A DNA stretch of 64,000 bases from Vandiemenella viatica (lineage: Eukaryota > Arthropoda > Insecta > Orthoptera > Morabidae): the NCBI GenBank assembly GCA_031002005.1, contig CM061919.1:20593687-20657686 (forward strand), in the 5' to 3' direction. The first letter of the stretch is position 1, and each line of letters starts with the position of its first letter. A program made the translations under genes and the position numbers. Under the pieces are notes generated by a model. The model was not told where the DNA came from. It saw only the letters and a list, made by a program, of their open reading frames with translations, and made no database searches. Positions 1-11,395 of this stretch are shown piece after piece.

Positions 1-1330
1 TGACTCGCTTTGTTAGAGCATAACGCATGATGATTTAGTTTTATTGTTATTTACGCGGTGTGGCATAACGTTTTAAGATGCTTAATTGATTTTTAGTTTC
101 TCTGGTTCCATGTTTAACCCAAAGCACGTATGGCGATAAACATTGCAGAATCTGGGTTATGAGACTTATTTAGTAGAAATAACAGTTTACTAGTGATCGC
201 CCAGCGATCGAAATTCGACCGTAATTCATTAAGTTGTTTAGTTTCTTTCATGAAAGAGTAATAATCTAGTAATCTCTGCATTACCTATAAAATTAAAACG
301 ATACACTCCACGCGTGACTGTATGCTAAATTTTAGCTTCTAATCTAACCATAGCAAATGATGAAATGTATTTATCGATGGTTCATTTAGGCCGGAAAACT
401 GCTTTAGCTTTATGAAACATGCGCATTTAAATGTATCTATCAAAATAATTTCGTCAATTTGTGTGTTCGCTATTTAAATTTGGTCTATTATCATTTTGAA
501 TTTCACGCAAATAAGTATTCCTTATTTCTTGTCTCTCTCTCTCTAATGAAATTGCTGAAATTAAAAAATCAAAAGACACTTAACCAAAGTTTAACATTTT
601 AAATAATCAAATGACCATGTAGTATCTGGCAAAATCGCTACATTCCTTTTCAAAGTATTCCTTTCATAACTTCAAACATTAATCTCTACTTTATCCGAGT
701 CTTTCGTTTTACCAAAGACCACAGAGTGTCTCAATGCGGGGAATTCACGTAAGAACGTTGGATCCTATCCTATTTCACGCGCACACACACGTTCCCAAAT
801 TAATTTTTTATTTTAATAATCTATTTGTAACATGTATTAACCATGCTTATTATATTTTTGGGTGGGGTGGGACATTCTCCATCAGTGAAAAACTATTACT
901 GACCTGTTGAAATTTGGATTAACTGTTTCCTTATAGGGCCCTCTTCACATTTAGCACTCTCCTTTTCCGGAAAAGTCACCACGAATTAAATTAAAAATGC
1001 CGAAATATGGGATGCACCGCAACCGCGAAATGTTAGCAGCATTGTAAAAATGACACAAAAATTATCGGTACAGGGATCATATCAACTTAAATAGGTTCGT
1101 TTTGTCCTAGTGATCATGGTTAGGTTGAAATTCGGCCTGGACCAAGAGTAAAAAAGTTTAAGGGAAATTCGTTCTGCGCAGCCCATGTCGCAAACCAGAG
1201 ACAAACTGCGCATTTGTTTACAACTGAAGCAATCGATTATATCTGACTGCTTATATCGATTCCAAGGTTTGTAAAATATATAATTTTAGCTTTCTGTATT
1301 TCTTTAAGTTCTTCCGTTCGCCCAATATTC

Positions 1331-1472
1331 TGGCCGCTAGCTGCGCTATCTACCAGCCCTCGAGATGTTACTTCTTGCTTCTATATAAGTTCAGAGATTA
1401 ATTTCGACTCTTTTGTTTCACCAAAGAATACAAAGTAAGGCCGCTAGCTGCACCATCTACCAGCCATCTGAG
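1331..1472 (+). repeat. Short internal direct duplication
   Basis: The motif GGCCGCTAGCTGCGCTATCT with CTACCAGCC following occurs near 1331, and again with small changes (GGCCGCTAGCTGCACCATCT) near 1439. The two copies are about 108 bp apart. This could be a two-unit tandem duplication or parts of one repeat. Confidence 0.45.
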
Positions 1473-1656
1473 CGAACTACGTAGGCGAGCGAGCGTTTTA
1501 TTTTACTTAATTTAATGTATTTGTAACGCATATTATATATAGATTTTAGCTTCCATCTTTAACTATGCCAAATCTCACACTTCTCAGTGCGCGCAATATT
1601 CTTAAAAATGTAACATAAGTTTTCGCTTAGCGTATTAATATATAGATTTTACTAGC

Positions 1657-1740
1657 CGTGGTTTGAACAGCAGCCAAAATTTGTACACACGTTCCCTTGG
1701 GCGATAGTACTGACGAATATTTGCACTTTATAGCCACAAA
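1657..1740 (+). repeat. Dispersed repeat, copy 1 (pairs with 2700-2785)
   Basis: This segment (GGTTTGAACAGCAGCCAAAA, then TTTGTACACACGTTCCC and GAATATTTGCAC) closely resembles 2700-2785 in the same orientation. It is preceded by a TATATAGATT-type motif like those near repeat X. It is probably the start of a small interspersed repeat of unknown class. Confidence 0.55.
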
Positions 1741-2699
1741 ATATATATTAACCGAGTAACGTGCAAGTCATTGTGGGGAAAATGTATTATTACCTGTTTA
1801 TATTTATGGTAGCTGTTTATCATAAATCTTTCTTCGAAAAAAAACCTGATTGTCTTAACCATAATGATATGTAAAGAAGAAATATTGGCTTATTAATGTA
1901 CAACGTTTAGCGACCATATTGTTCCAGAGACAAACTGTCAACTGTCTACCATAGTATAATTTAGAAATTGGTAGTCCTATCATTACCTTGGCACCACAAT
2001 ATGATGATGGATTCTTATAGAACTCGACGAAACAAATCGAAAGTAAAGAATAACATTTTTGGAAGTGCCATAGCTTTATAATTTGCCATACCCGTTTTTG
2101 AATACATGCTTCTCTAGAAAATGTGTATATAAAAGTAAAAAGGAAACGTATTCTAGACCAGATGCGACAGATATTTTACAATGATGCACAGAATTAATAG
2201 TATAGAACAACCATCTCCAATGATGTTATTCACGCCAAACATAATATCGAAGTAAAGAACAAAATCTTTAGATATCTAATCTAGATTTCTAAATATCTTA
2301 ATTCACAATATCCCTAAATTCATGACACGGGGGGAAATATATATTACTTCTTGTCCAGGTCGCACATCATCCTAATCACATCGTCTTTGACATAACGTTT
2401 CACGTATTCTTGCATAAGAATGCTCCTGGCCACATTTTAACAAATTAACAAAACCTTTGATATACGATCTGGCTAGAACTAAGCGAAATGTCAAAATGTT
2501 TCGCCTTAAGAAATCATCGTAAAATACGGTGCTACGGAATTTTTCTTCTGATATAGGCCACATTTCGACCTAACCAGACAATCTATGTGATACGTACTAT
2601 ATCTCCAGAACCAACGTCTCATCGAATTATATAAAAATGCATCATCAAATTGCGGCTTAATTAGGGGTATGATGGTTATTTAATAAATATAACAGATTA

Positions 2700-2785
2700 T
2701 TCCACCGGCTGGGGTTTGACAGCAGTCAAAATTTTTACACATGTTTCTTTTGCGATATTATTACGGAATATTTGCACATAGGAAA
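2700..2785 (+). repeat. Dispersed repeat, copy 2 (pairs with 1657-1740)
   Basis: This is a diverged copy of 1657-1740 (GGGTTTGACAGCAGTCAAAA, then ACACATGTTTC and GGAATATTTGCAC). The pair shows the segment is repetitive. Its limits were not resolved by eye. Confidence 0.5.
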
Positions 2786-3485
2786 TAGGTACCGTTACCT
2801 TTTAATGTTTTTGAAGGCACCCTTCTTCGTGAAAAAATTGATTTCCGCATTCATATCACATATTAGCGTTTTCCGTTAATATTGTACGGCACTCAGCGAA
2901 AATTTAAAAACATGACGTACAAGAGAGAAAGTTTGTAATTGTCAAAAATGTTAATAATCATAGTGACTGCGCTTACAGTAAATTATGTATTAATGACACT
3001 TGATACGTTTGAGTCAGATATTCCGTTAATATTAATGTTTTAAATTTCGTATAATAGATTAGATAAATAGCTGAAGTCAAGAAACGAAACAGGATCCTAA
3101 AAAAAAAAGGAGATTGTGATTTTATTGTCAGTTTTTCTGCAAGGAGTGAACATCTCAACTACAGTGTGATCCATATATTATAATTACCGATCTAGAAATG
3201 CATTTAAATATTTCCAGTTTCATTCAGTACATATCAGTCATTAGCTATTTTCACAGATTTTGCTGGCATCATTAGCTCGAAAAACTTGAAATCCACATCC
3301 AAATTGCTGCTCTACTAATTGCGCGACACCCGTTCCAGTAAAGAGACACACACAGCTTTCTTACAGATATATAATAGTATAGATTATGCACTAAAATAAT
3401 GCGCGAGAATCATAGCTTGAGCAAGCGACGTAATTTTACAGACTAACACACACATCCATCTCTCCGTCACTATTCGATATGTTCT

Positions 3486-3710
3486 CAAAATTTCGTGACT
3501 ACAACTGTTAATCATGCCAAAAAAAAAAAATTCCTGTACCCTCCCTACAGATTTTCTCGTCAAATTCCGTCAATATCGGTATGGGCATTTAGTTGTCAAA
3601 ACGTAACATAATACGGAGACTTACTTCCGCATTTATAGTATTACTACTGCAGATCACACACACACTGACTACGAATCACCCCTGATGGATCAATATAATC
3701 CCTGTCTGAA
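3486..3710 (+). repeat. Repeat family X, partial copy (5' block)
   Basis: This block matches 14588-14800 and 15796-15960. Shared landmarks are TTTCGTGACTACAACTGTTA, CCTCCCTACAGATTT, TCAAAACGTAACATAA, GACTTACTTCCGCATTTATA and GACTACGAATCACCCCTGAT. The copy stops after about 225 bp and lacks the tRNA-like segment and the 3' block seen in the fuller copy at 14378-15272. It is a fragment of a non-coding interspersed repeat. Confidence 0.7.
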
Positions 3711-4529
3711 GCTATATATTTGCCATAGATGTTACGGAACCGCTTGAGATTCCCAACAAAAACAGGGAACTTTCAAGTGGTAATTTGTCATAAATGATGA
3801 AATTTAAAAGTAATGTCTTTTTCTTTTCATTGTTGACTGTCTTATACTTGTAACCATAAGAGTACTGAATTTGAGTTTTGTTGTTTTTTTATGTTTGCAG
3901 ATGACTACAATAATTTGTTTTAACCGCCCTACCTGGGAACTTTGTGAGGGATACCAACAGTCCTGCCTGACGCCGGTGGAGGTGACCTGATTGGAGCACC
4001 TCGAAGTCATGTTATAGTGGTTATGGCTGGCTATCCTGTCGTAGTGGCCTCATCACCAACCAGCTGCGGGCCTTGTCCGCGCAACTATATATATATACAT
4101 TTTAAAAGAAAGTTGTTCAATAATTAAAATATAATTGTCACTGAGTATTAAAAGTTTTATTAGCATCATAATCTAAATAAAGCATACCTCGATAAAAATG
4201 GGTTGGATGTCCTGCCCATATAAACTGAAGGTTACATTTCGTTTTATAAAAAGATTAATGGCAAGTCAACTACATTGTGGCTCCTACTGACTCATGCCGT
4301 TTCATGCAGTCAACATCAGAGAAACTGATTGGAACCCTTGAGATGCGTGATATGTTCATTTCACTGACATCGAGAAGTTCCAGCCAGTTATGCGAAAACG
4401 CAGTATCAAGGGAAGTGGTGGTGAAAATGGAAGTTCATCATTCTAATGAATGATTGTGTTGGTGGATTCTTATCAGAAGTTAGGTTGTTTAAAGTGACAT
4501 AATGCAGTATAAGTGGATCAAACCGGTAG
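3711..4529. other. Intergenic stretch, nothing recognised
   Basis: No convincing coding signal. Small open frames here (for example 3804-4010, minus) show no family resemblance. A short ATATATATAT run lies at 4087-4098. Confidence 0.5.
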
Positions 4530-5375
4530 AAGACTAAACAGAATGATCTGGACATGATATCAAGCCAGGAAGGTCACCGTGGGATAAAACAAAATGCAAA
4601 CAGGTGTCAGCTTATCAGGTACACAGATTAAAAAACTAAAGATTGATTGTGGGTATAAGGTGGGGAAAAAATTATTTGTTGATGACTTGAAAAGTAAATA
4701 CCTTGGCATAATATTTGATAACTAACTCAACTCGGCAGGACACATTGGTCAGGTAGTAGAAAAAGGTTTTAAAATCCTTCACTTGTTGAAGAGAGTGATG
4801 AAAGATACTAAAAGGCAATTGGCTTACAAAACATTGGTCAGACAATTGCTTGAATAAGGTAGTGTAGTATGAGACCCACATGTTTTGTATCAAATAAAGG
4901 TGTTGGAGGGTTTGCAAAGAAGAGTTGTTAGATCAGTTTCAGCAAATTAGCTACCTCAGAACACGATCAGTAAGTAATATGATAAAAGGTCTGGAATGTG
5001 ATTCATTGTAAGACAAGAGAAGGGTGGAGAGAATCATGGGAGTGTACAAGGCATTTATTGGTGATGATACATGCAAAGATATTGATGAAAGAATTATGAA
5101 AGGTGCTTGGAAAGGAAAAGGTGATCATGATCACACTTATGACACTCGATTTCAAGCATAAAGGTGTGGGAAGATTCTATTTGATAGTTGAGGGGGTCAG
5201 GGACTGGAATAAGTTACCAAGCGAAACGATGAAAAGTTAAAAGCTAAACGCTGAAAGAAATTAGTAGAGGAAAAAAGGAAAGGGGAAAATGGATTTGTAT
5301 AGAAATTACCACCGGAGAAAGCACTCTATCCAAATTAAACTAAGTTAAAAATAAATTAAATTAAGAAAAATTCAT
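4530..5375 (+). pseudogene. LINE G family, decayed C-terminal RT region (CR1/jockey-like)
   Basis: This is the 3' end of a non-LTR retrotransposon ORF2, read on the plus strand through several frameshifts and stops. Recognisable pieces are a KYLGIIFD-like segment near 4700, AYKTLVRQLLE near 4830 and a VLEGLQRRVVRSV segment near 4900. These are the usual post-palm and thumb landmarks of CR1/jockey-type reverse transcriptases. The C-terminal DFKHKGVGRF...GVRDWNKLPSE stretch near 5150-5230 matches the C-terminus of the better copy at 10132-10539 (minus). After the stop comes an AT-rich 3' UTR with TTAAA-type tail repeats near 5330-5370. The endonuclease and catalytic palm are absent, so it is a dead 5'-truncated copy. 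Confidence 0.8.
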
Positions 5376-5501
5376 CCTGATCCAAGCAAACTTTTTCATC
5401 TAAATTAGAAAGTTTCTTCTCCATTTGGAAAACACTCTCAAGGATTTATCAGTGTCATCCCGGTATGAAGCTTGAATGTATCGTTTATTTGCAGCATCGT
5501 C

Positions 5502-5524
5502 TTTTTTTTTGGGGGGGGGGGGGG
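5502..5524. repeat. T-run joined to G-run
   Basis: About nine T residues are followed directly by fourteen G residues. This is a simple-sequence junction prone to slippage and to sequencing error. The proline-rich and glycine-rich small frames that cross it are artefacts of it. Confidence 0.9.
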
Positions 5525-5684
5525 CAGGGATTTTCGCTACACGTTTGAGTATTCTAGCTTGACATTCCAAATTACCCTCCTTCATAAGAAGGATGGGTAC
5601 ATCTACACTAACATCTTATACACTGCAGATCTCCCAAAATTGCGCATACTTAGAAAATTAAATAATGGGCTGTGCTATTTAATC

Positions 5685-6300
5685 ATATAAATTGTGGTAC
5701 ACTTCATGATAAATGTCACCGTCTTTGCCAATAACATAAAACCACGTTTACACTCATTCCAGGAGTAACTACATAGGTTTTTTAACTCGTTGAACGTCAC
5801 ACTGGTGTTGGCGTGATCGTTGTAAATGTGCTTGAGATTCATACAGTCTTGTTTAAAGAGCACGATCAAGTTAGCATTGTCTCTAATGTCTGGGAAAAGT
5901 AGAAAGAATTGACTGATCTGTGTTTACCCACACGAAACATCGTCAATTACAAGGGACAGATTTAGACAGAGCTTCATTAGAAAGGCTATATGCTGATTAT
6001 TGGTAAATATTAAATACTGAATTCTGTTAACGGGTTCTAATATTTTCCATAGTATCTGATACTGTCGCGAGTAGAACAACTTGGAAAACATGTATACACT
6101 TTCAAAATAAGTACATTGGTGTGTTCCAGCACGGAGAGCACAAGAGTAGTTTTCCCACAATTTGATGGACCGCACGCTATTGCCCTCACTGTCTCTGGGA
6201 ACAAGGTGCTGTTCTTCCGTCTGGTATTGATACCGGCAACATCGACATTACGCGTGGGTAATGTTGCTCTCTGTTTGAAGAACCGAAAATTGACGACGTA
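5685..6300 (-). pseudogene. Polinton/Maverick packaging ATPase (FtsK/HerA type), decayed
   Basis: Read on the minus strand, this stretch carries the landmarks of the genome-packaging ATPase of Polinton/Maverick elements. A P-loop reading GPSNCGKTTL lies at about 6171-6142. A CTYFESVYMFSK segment follows at about 6110, then a Walker B-like LSLVIDDV at about 5960, and then LFKQDCMNLKHIYNDHANTS at about 5860-5800. The family is known to pump the element's DNA into a virus-like capsid. Between Walker B and the FKQD block the usual middle segment is missing, and the pieces lie in different frames with a stop, so the gene is broken by frameshifts and an internal deletion. It lies head-to-head with the capsid-associated gene at 6362-7000, consistent with one decayed Polinton. 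Confidence 0.85.
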
Positions 6301-6361
6301 TGGCAGTTGCTCCAGTGATATATATGGTTCGTGAACATGTAAAGTAAGTCAGTCGATAAAA

Positions 6362-7000
6362 ATGTCTCATATGAGGAAGAAGAAGAAAGTTCGTGTCTTT
6401 CTAAACCAGCTAATCGACAAGATGTCTTTGGAGGCGTATATACCTATATCCCAATTTTTTTGCCCCAGTAGTAAATTGTAAAAAAGATTGACACTTGGGT
6501 AGAAGGGAATCAACCCAATTGATGAAGCCTGCAGGGAACACGATATTTCTTATGCACAAGAGGTAGATAGAGCCGATGAAAATGCATACTCGCAGAGAAG
6601 GCTTCAAACAGAATGAAGGCTTATGATGTAAAGTTTAGTGAACGTGCTGCGGCATTCTTGATTAATAGAGCCACGTATGCCAAGTTAAAGTTGGGTGGGG
6701 GTATTAAGACAAATAAAACGAAGTAGCAGAAAAAGAATAAGGGCGTATCCTTCTCTTAATACCATTACTTGCCGGCTTGTCAGCTGCCGGTGCTCTAGCA
6801 GGTAGGATGGAAAATATAAGAGCTGTCAGAGTGGCTAAAGAGGCGAATAAGCAGTTGGTTGAGAAGAAATGACACAACGAAACGTTGAAGGCCCTTACAA
6901 TGAGGGATAAAGGTGTATGTTTGAGACTGTACGGGAAAGATGGATCTGGATTAAAAAAAGTCGTCACAGCTGCTGGCTGACGGATGAAGATATACATAGA
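6362..7000 (+). pseudogene. Polinton/Maverick minor capsid protein with phospholipase A2-like domain, decayed
   Basis: From an ATG at 6362 a basic N-terminus is followed by a PLA2-like domain whose conserved block reads INPIDEACREHDISYAQ (about 6503-6553). The family's catalytic His-Asp pair is retained in EHD. The calcium-loop Cys-Gly-Pro-Gly motif seen in relatives is degraded, and in-frame stops follow soon after. Downstream a small-residue hydrophobic stretch (about 6765-6800) and a Gly-rich YGKDGSGLKK segment (about 6930-6960) match the layout of Polinton minor capsid proteins that share this domain with parvovirus VP1. It is non-functional as it stands. Its proximity to the ATPase supports one Polinton relic spanning about 5.7-7.0 kb. 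Confidence 0.75.
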
Positions 7001-7029
7001 CATGTGAAGCGTTTGCACATTCGTGCTGA

Positions 7030-8015
7030 TGCATTACTTCAATAAATTCGTGAACGTACATGTGGAACCGTGAACTTGGGCAATGTTGAAAACTCTGGAA
7101 CACCATTTGGTTGTGTATATCAAATACAAAAACGTTCTAGTAAAATATTCAGACAGTTTTTGTGACTTACCTTCACCGTTGGTATTGCAGCGGGAATAAT
7201 GTACAGTCGGGGACAGAATTCTCGAGACCCCGCGCCTTTCTATTATGCTTCGTTCTAGACACGACTACCTCATGGGACAGCATTACTGGTAGGTGGTACA
7301 CTAAATTCATGATAAAATAGATCTCTTATACCCAAGACTAAGAAAAAGAGCACACACGCAAGAGACTCGCAGACGCCCAGAGGCAAAGTTCTGACTTCTG
7401 CAGCAAAAATAATCACGAATTCATTCATAACAATTATTAAAATAACGAAATCGATTGATTATTTTCTTAATTTTTGTAGCCATTTTTTAAATTTTTTTAA
7501 AATAATAAACAGTTACCAATTCTATAGCAAACGCAATTACATAATGAATAATGAAAAGAATCGCTAAATCATACATGGATAAAAATTTGGAAAACCAGTA
7601 AGATAGTTTAAATGGACTTCTCACACATTCTAGCGTTGCAGAACTGTTTGTGACAAATACACAAAATTTAAGCGTGCATTTACGAAACTACTCAAATGGT
7701 GAACTAGGTGGCACGAAATATAAATTAACTATTTCTAGATACCTCAATGGTTCGGAATAATAACACCTTAATTTTGTTATCACCATAACATATTTAGAAG
7801 GAAACCTTAACTTGATCGTAGTAGCAACAGTTTTAGTTGTAATAATAATAATTAATAACAGTAAATCCGTCTGCATTGTGAATTAGTGGTTCCAGATTAT
7901 AAAGCTGAAAGAATGGAAGTAGGAAACCTTTCATATCTCCCTTTGTTTCTAACTAACACTGATACTTTTTTAAAGTTTTGTGTCAAAAATTACTTCTTTC
8001 CTTCCAAGCCCTATA
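7030..8015. other. Intergenic stretch, nothing recognised
   Basis: AT-rich with A/T runs around 7470-7510 and an ATT-rich microsatellite near 7840. This may still be internal Polinton sequence too decayed to recognise, but I see no motif that shows it. Confidence 0.45.
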
Positions 8016-8017
8016 GG

Positions 8018-8150
8018 TTAGAGGTAACCCTCCTGCCTGGCATTCGGGAGGACGCGCATTCATACCCCGTCGGACAACCAATTGCAGTTTTCCACGGTTT
8101 CGATAAATCTCTCCAATTGATCCCATTGTCGTCGAAGAGAAGAAGAAGAT
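8018..8150 (+). repeat. SINE1 family, diverged copy
   Basis: It carries the SINE1 signature GGCATTCGGGAGGACG followed by the TTTTCCACGGTTTCGATAAA counterpart of the conserved core. The box B region is altered. It abuts a GAA/GAT-rich stretch (8138-8170). Confidence 0.65.
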
Positions 8151-8171
8151 GATGATGAGGATGAAGAAAAC

Positions 8172-8290
8172 AACCGAACGTGGTGGGTGTACGGTAACAC
8201 TCAGACCTGGCTTACGTGGATTCGAATCTCCGTCCGGCATATCTCTATTTGGGTTTTCGATGGTTCCCGAAATCTCCCCAGGAGAATTTA
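8172..8290 (+). repeat. SINE1 family, second adjacent copy
   Basis: This is a tRNA-like head (GAACGTGGTGGGTGTACGG) with box B-like GGATTCGAATCT and the core TTTGGGTTTTCGATGGTTCC, ending in an ATTTAATTTAATTTAATT tail. It lies directly after another diverged copy in the same orientation. Confidence 0.75.
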
Positions 8291-8302
8291 ATTTAATTTA
8301 AT

Positions 8303-8740
8303 TGCAACTAGACGACCCGTGCGAAAATTTCGCGAATAAAATTCGATGAATAGTGAGGTTGAATGCTTGCAATGTAATGAAAAGTAGAACCGTAATTTTG
8401 TAGCAAATATGTATATTTTTTAAGTGTATTAGGTAGGCTACGCATCAAAATACTCACAACATATTACGAAAAAGTTAGGAAAATTTAAAACACTATGTAT
8501 TTATGACAAACTGTCACTGACCTTAACAGAATAAAACCAACCTGAACAAAATGCACACAACATATCAACGTCTCTGAAATATTTGTTGCTGTGCGAATAA
8601 AATGTTTACATTGGAATTGTATAGCAAAATGACTGTGTTTCCGTAACAGAAAAAAAAATATCCGTAATACTACTTATTGAATAAAAATATTTTTGACATC
8701 TCTGTGATATCCGCTGCTGCTGTCTAGGGACTTCAATCTG
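8303..8740 (+). repeat. Repeat W, 5' portion with ACTAG..GACCCG start motif
   Basis: It begins with AACTAGACGACCCGTGCGAA, a start motif resembling those at 14380, 41682 and 62948. It runs AT-rich into the tandem array beginning near 8740. I read 8303-10068 as one interspersed element whose body is the array, but the class is unknown. Confidence 0.5.
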
Positions 8741-9007
8741 AACAGTCTCATACGCGCTACCACTTTAAGCACCAAATTCCGAAAAATTCTTTCTTATTTT
8801 ATGATTTTACCCACCTGGAGACCTTAATTTTTAAAACTATATGTCATTTATCGATTTCGGCTAGGTAACATGTTGTATAAATAATAGTGACACTTTTGCC
8901 CTTTATGGGTCGAATTCCAAAAAAAATCCTTTTATAAATCATGGTGTGAAGCCACCTTGGTCTATAAAATGATGCCTCATTTATCAACTTCGGTTAGTTA
9001 TCGAGCG

Positions 9008-9052
<45 letters not shown>

Positions 9053-10065
9053 AGAGAAATGATGATATTATTGCCCCTTAACGGTTGAATTTGGAGAAAG
9101 TTCTTTCTTAAAATATGATGTGACCATAGCAGATAATTTAATATTTAAATCGATACCTCATTTATTGACTTCGGTTAGGTATCAAGGGACATAAATAGCT
9201 GGTGACAGAAAAATTGGTAAATTTTTTCCCCTTTTTTAAAAATTTCTTTCTTAAAATGTGATAACTGAACCGAAGACATTACGAAGACCTCAATCTCTTA
9301 AATGATACCTCGTTTATCAATTTTGTTTAATTTTCAAGGGACATAAATGGCTGGAGATACAAAAAATGCATTTTAGAGAAATTGACATTATTGCCCTTTA
9401 AGGTTCGAATTACAAAAAATTCCTTTCTTAAAATATAATGTTACCACGGCGGAGACCTTAGTCTTTCATATAATACCTCATTTATCTATATCGTTTAGAT
9501 ATTAAGGGAGATAAATCGTTCGTGACACAAAAATGCATTATATAAAAATTTATACTCTTTCCCTTTAAGGGTTGAATTCCAAAAACATTCTTTCTTAAAA
9601 TAAGTTGAGAGATTGCTCCTCATAATCCTACCTCATTTATAGATTTTGGTATGATACCTAGTTTATCTATATCGGTTAGATATTAAGGGAGATAAATCGC
9701 TCGTGACACAAAAACGTACTGGAAAAATATTGATACTTTTGCTCCTTAAGGGTCGAATTCCGAAAAAATTATATCTTAATATATGACGTTACTAAAGCGG
9801 AGATCTTAATCTTTAAAATGATACTTCATTAAACGATTTCAGATAGGTATCCAGGAAGATAAATGACTCGTAACACAGAAAACAGCATTTTAGAAATATT
9901 GACATTTTTGCCCTTCAAGGGTCGAATTACGAAAACTTCATTTCTTAAATTATGATGTGACGAAAGTGGAGACCATATGCTTTAAAATGACACCTCATTC
10001 TTTGATTTCGGTTAAGTATGAAGGAAGATACAGGTTTGTGACAAAAAATACCTTATAGAAATAAT
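8740..10065 (+). repeat. Diverged tandem array, ~140-180 bp period, about 8 units
   Basis: Units share an ordered set of landmarks. These are TTGCCCTTTAAGGGTCGAAT, then TTCTTTCTTAAAATATGATG, then GCGGAGACCTTAATCTTTAA, then ATACCTCATTTAT with CGGTTAG, and finally GGGAGATAAATGGCTCGTGA. The CGAATT landmark recurs near 8770, 8912, 9087, 9235, 9405, 9575, 9755 and 9928, with spacing of about 140-180 bp. Units differ by many substitutions and indels, so the array is old. It does not resemble a coding region. Confidence 0.85.
9010..9048 (+). repeat. Long poly-A run within the tandem array
   Basis: An uninterrupted run of nearly forty A residues sits between two array units. No transposon end or target duplication was recognised around it, so it may be slippage or the scar of a small retroposed insert. 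Confidence 0.9.
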
Positions 10066-10131
10066 ATATATGATGAAGCATAGGTTCCGGTGGCAATTTC
10101 CATACACATCTTCCCCATATCATGCACCCAT

Positions 10132-10539
10132 CTACATTTGCCCTTTACAAATTTTATCTTTAATTACTTTCAACGCTGTCGGTAAATTATTCATAATTTC
10201 TCTTGGTAACTCATTCCAATCCCTGACACCCTTACCTAAAAAAGAGAATCTTTCCACACCCTTGTGCCTGAAGTCTAGTGACAGCTTTTGGTCATGGTCA
10301 TCTTTTCCCTTCCATGTACTACTTTTCATACCTACTCCAATACCTTTCCATGCTTCATCGCCAGTATACGCCCTGTACACTCCCATGACCCTCCTCATCC
10401 TCATCCTGTCTTGCAATGAATCCCATTCCAGCTCCTTTATCACATCCATCACTGATTGCATTCTGCGATAGTTTCCAGGAACAGATCTAGCAGCCCTTTT
10501 TTGCACCCTCTCCCATTCCTGTATTTGATACGAAGGCAT
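10132..10539 (-). pseudogene. LINE G ORF2 C-terminus
   Basis: This is a 135-codon open stretch on the minus strand. It begins EWERVQKRAARSVPGNYR, the usual 'VQRRAAR' landmark downstream of the RT thumb in CR1/jockey-type ORF2. It ends RFSFLGKGVRDWNELPREIM, the conserved C-terminal 'WN.LP' block. In between, ELEWDSLQDRMRMRRVMGVY is the typical 'LGW..L..RR' spacer. It is open throughout, although the upstream catalytic region is missing. It matches the copy near 5150-5230. Confidence 0.85.
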
Positions 10540-10544
10540 TAAGT

Positions 10545-10834
10545 CGCGTGGAATCGCAGATATATTTTCCTTGTGACAAATTACTCAATGTTGCAATAAA
10601 CATCAAGTCTAATGACTTAAGTATTTCATTCGACGAATGCAAAGCCCGTATGATTCTCCGTTCCCATGAAGCCCACAGATAATATTTTTAGGTGTCAGAC
10701 AAGCACAGAAGACTAGCGGCGAGGCGCAATAAGAATACGTCGCAAATCTTAGCTAATGTGACTGAGTACAGACTATACACACAGCCATCCTACAAAACAG
10801 TGACACCACCAACTGAGATTCGTATGAATATCGT
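10545..10834. other. Unrelated sequence replacing the LINE G RT palm
   Basis: Where the reverse transcriptase palm should lie, about 290 bp show no similarity to RT in any frame that I can see. No target duplication or terminal repeat was recognised, so deletion with filler or an old insertion are both possible. Confidence 0.5.
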
Positions 10835-11395
10835 TATCTGAACCCATGTTGGCTGCTTGAAAACCGCTTACGTTCCTCACATATATTTCTGATGTGGTTG
10901 CATATCAATCTTTCCATTAATTTACCTGCCACTGATGTCAAACTGATTGGCCTGTAATTCTTAACTCTGTTTCTCACCCTCCTTTAAGTACTGGTACTAC
11001 TATTGCACTTTTCCAGCCCTGTGGTAAGCAGCAAGTATCCAGACTCAATTTAAATAATGTTTCAAGATAAGGTACAATGTCACATCGGCTATCTGTAAGA
11101 TATCTGTAGTAATATTATCTACACCAGCCCCTTTATGTTTCTTCAGCTTTCTTATTTCCTTCATGATTTCCTCAGGATGAATTTAATATTTTTTGTTATT
11201 TCTAATTGTGTTGTTAAGCTCGTTCTGCGAATTAGATCCTCCCGTTTCTGATTCATTGTCCCTAATGTTTTCACTGAACCAGTTACTTAAAATCTCTGCC
11301 TTTTTCAAATCCTCAGTAACTTCTTCTCCATCCTTATCTATTAGCATCTCTATTCCTTCCCTTCACCTCAGTTTTCTGATATAGCCATAGAAAAT
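10835..11395 (-). pseudogene. LINE G RT fingers region, decayed
   Basis: Minus-strand translation across frameshifts gives a 'KNYRPISLTSVAGKLMERLI' segment (about 10980-10920) and an SQHGF motif (about 10840), the RT motif 1-2 landmarks of CR1/jockey elements. Stops and indels are frequent toward 11395. Confidence 0.75.

Larger units (their letters stand above)
1..3480. other. AT-rich noncoding stretch, no gene recognised
   Basis: I see no reading frame with recognisable protein similarity on either strand. The sequence is AT-rich with short homopolymers, a CT run near 533-544 and CA-rich bits near 780. It holds the internal repeat pairs listed separately. Small open frames at 2372-2563 and 2973-3158 look like chance. 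Confidence 0.6.

Noticed and set aside
5472..5690. Glycine-rich small protein across the G-run
   Set aside because: Produced by the T9-G14 homopolymers; no support outside them.
8740..10065. CRISPR-like or coding repeat array
   Set aside because: Units are ~170 bp, diverged, without short identical repeats or spacers, in a eukaryotic setting.
10070..10471. Plus-strand open frame of 133 codons
   Set aside because: Antisense shadow of the LINE G ORF2 C-terminus.
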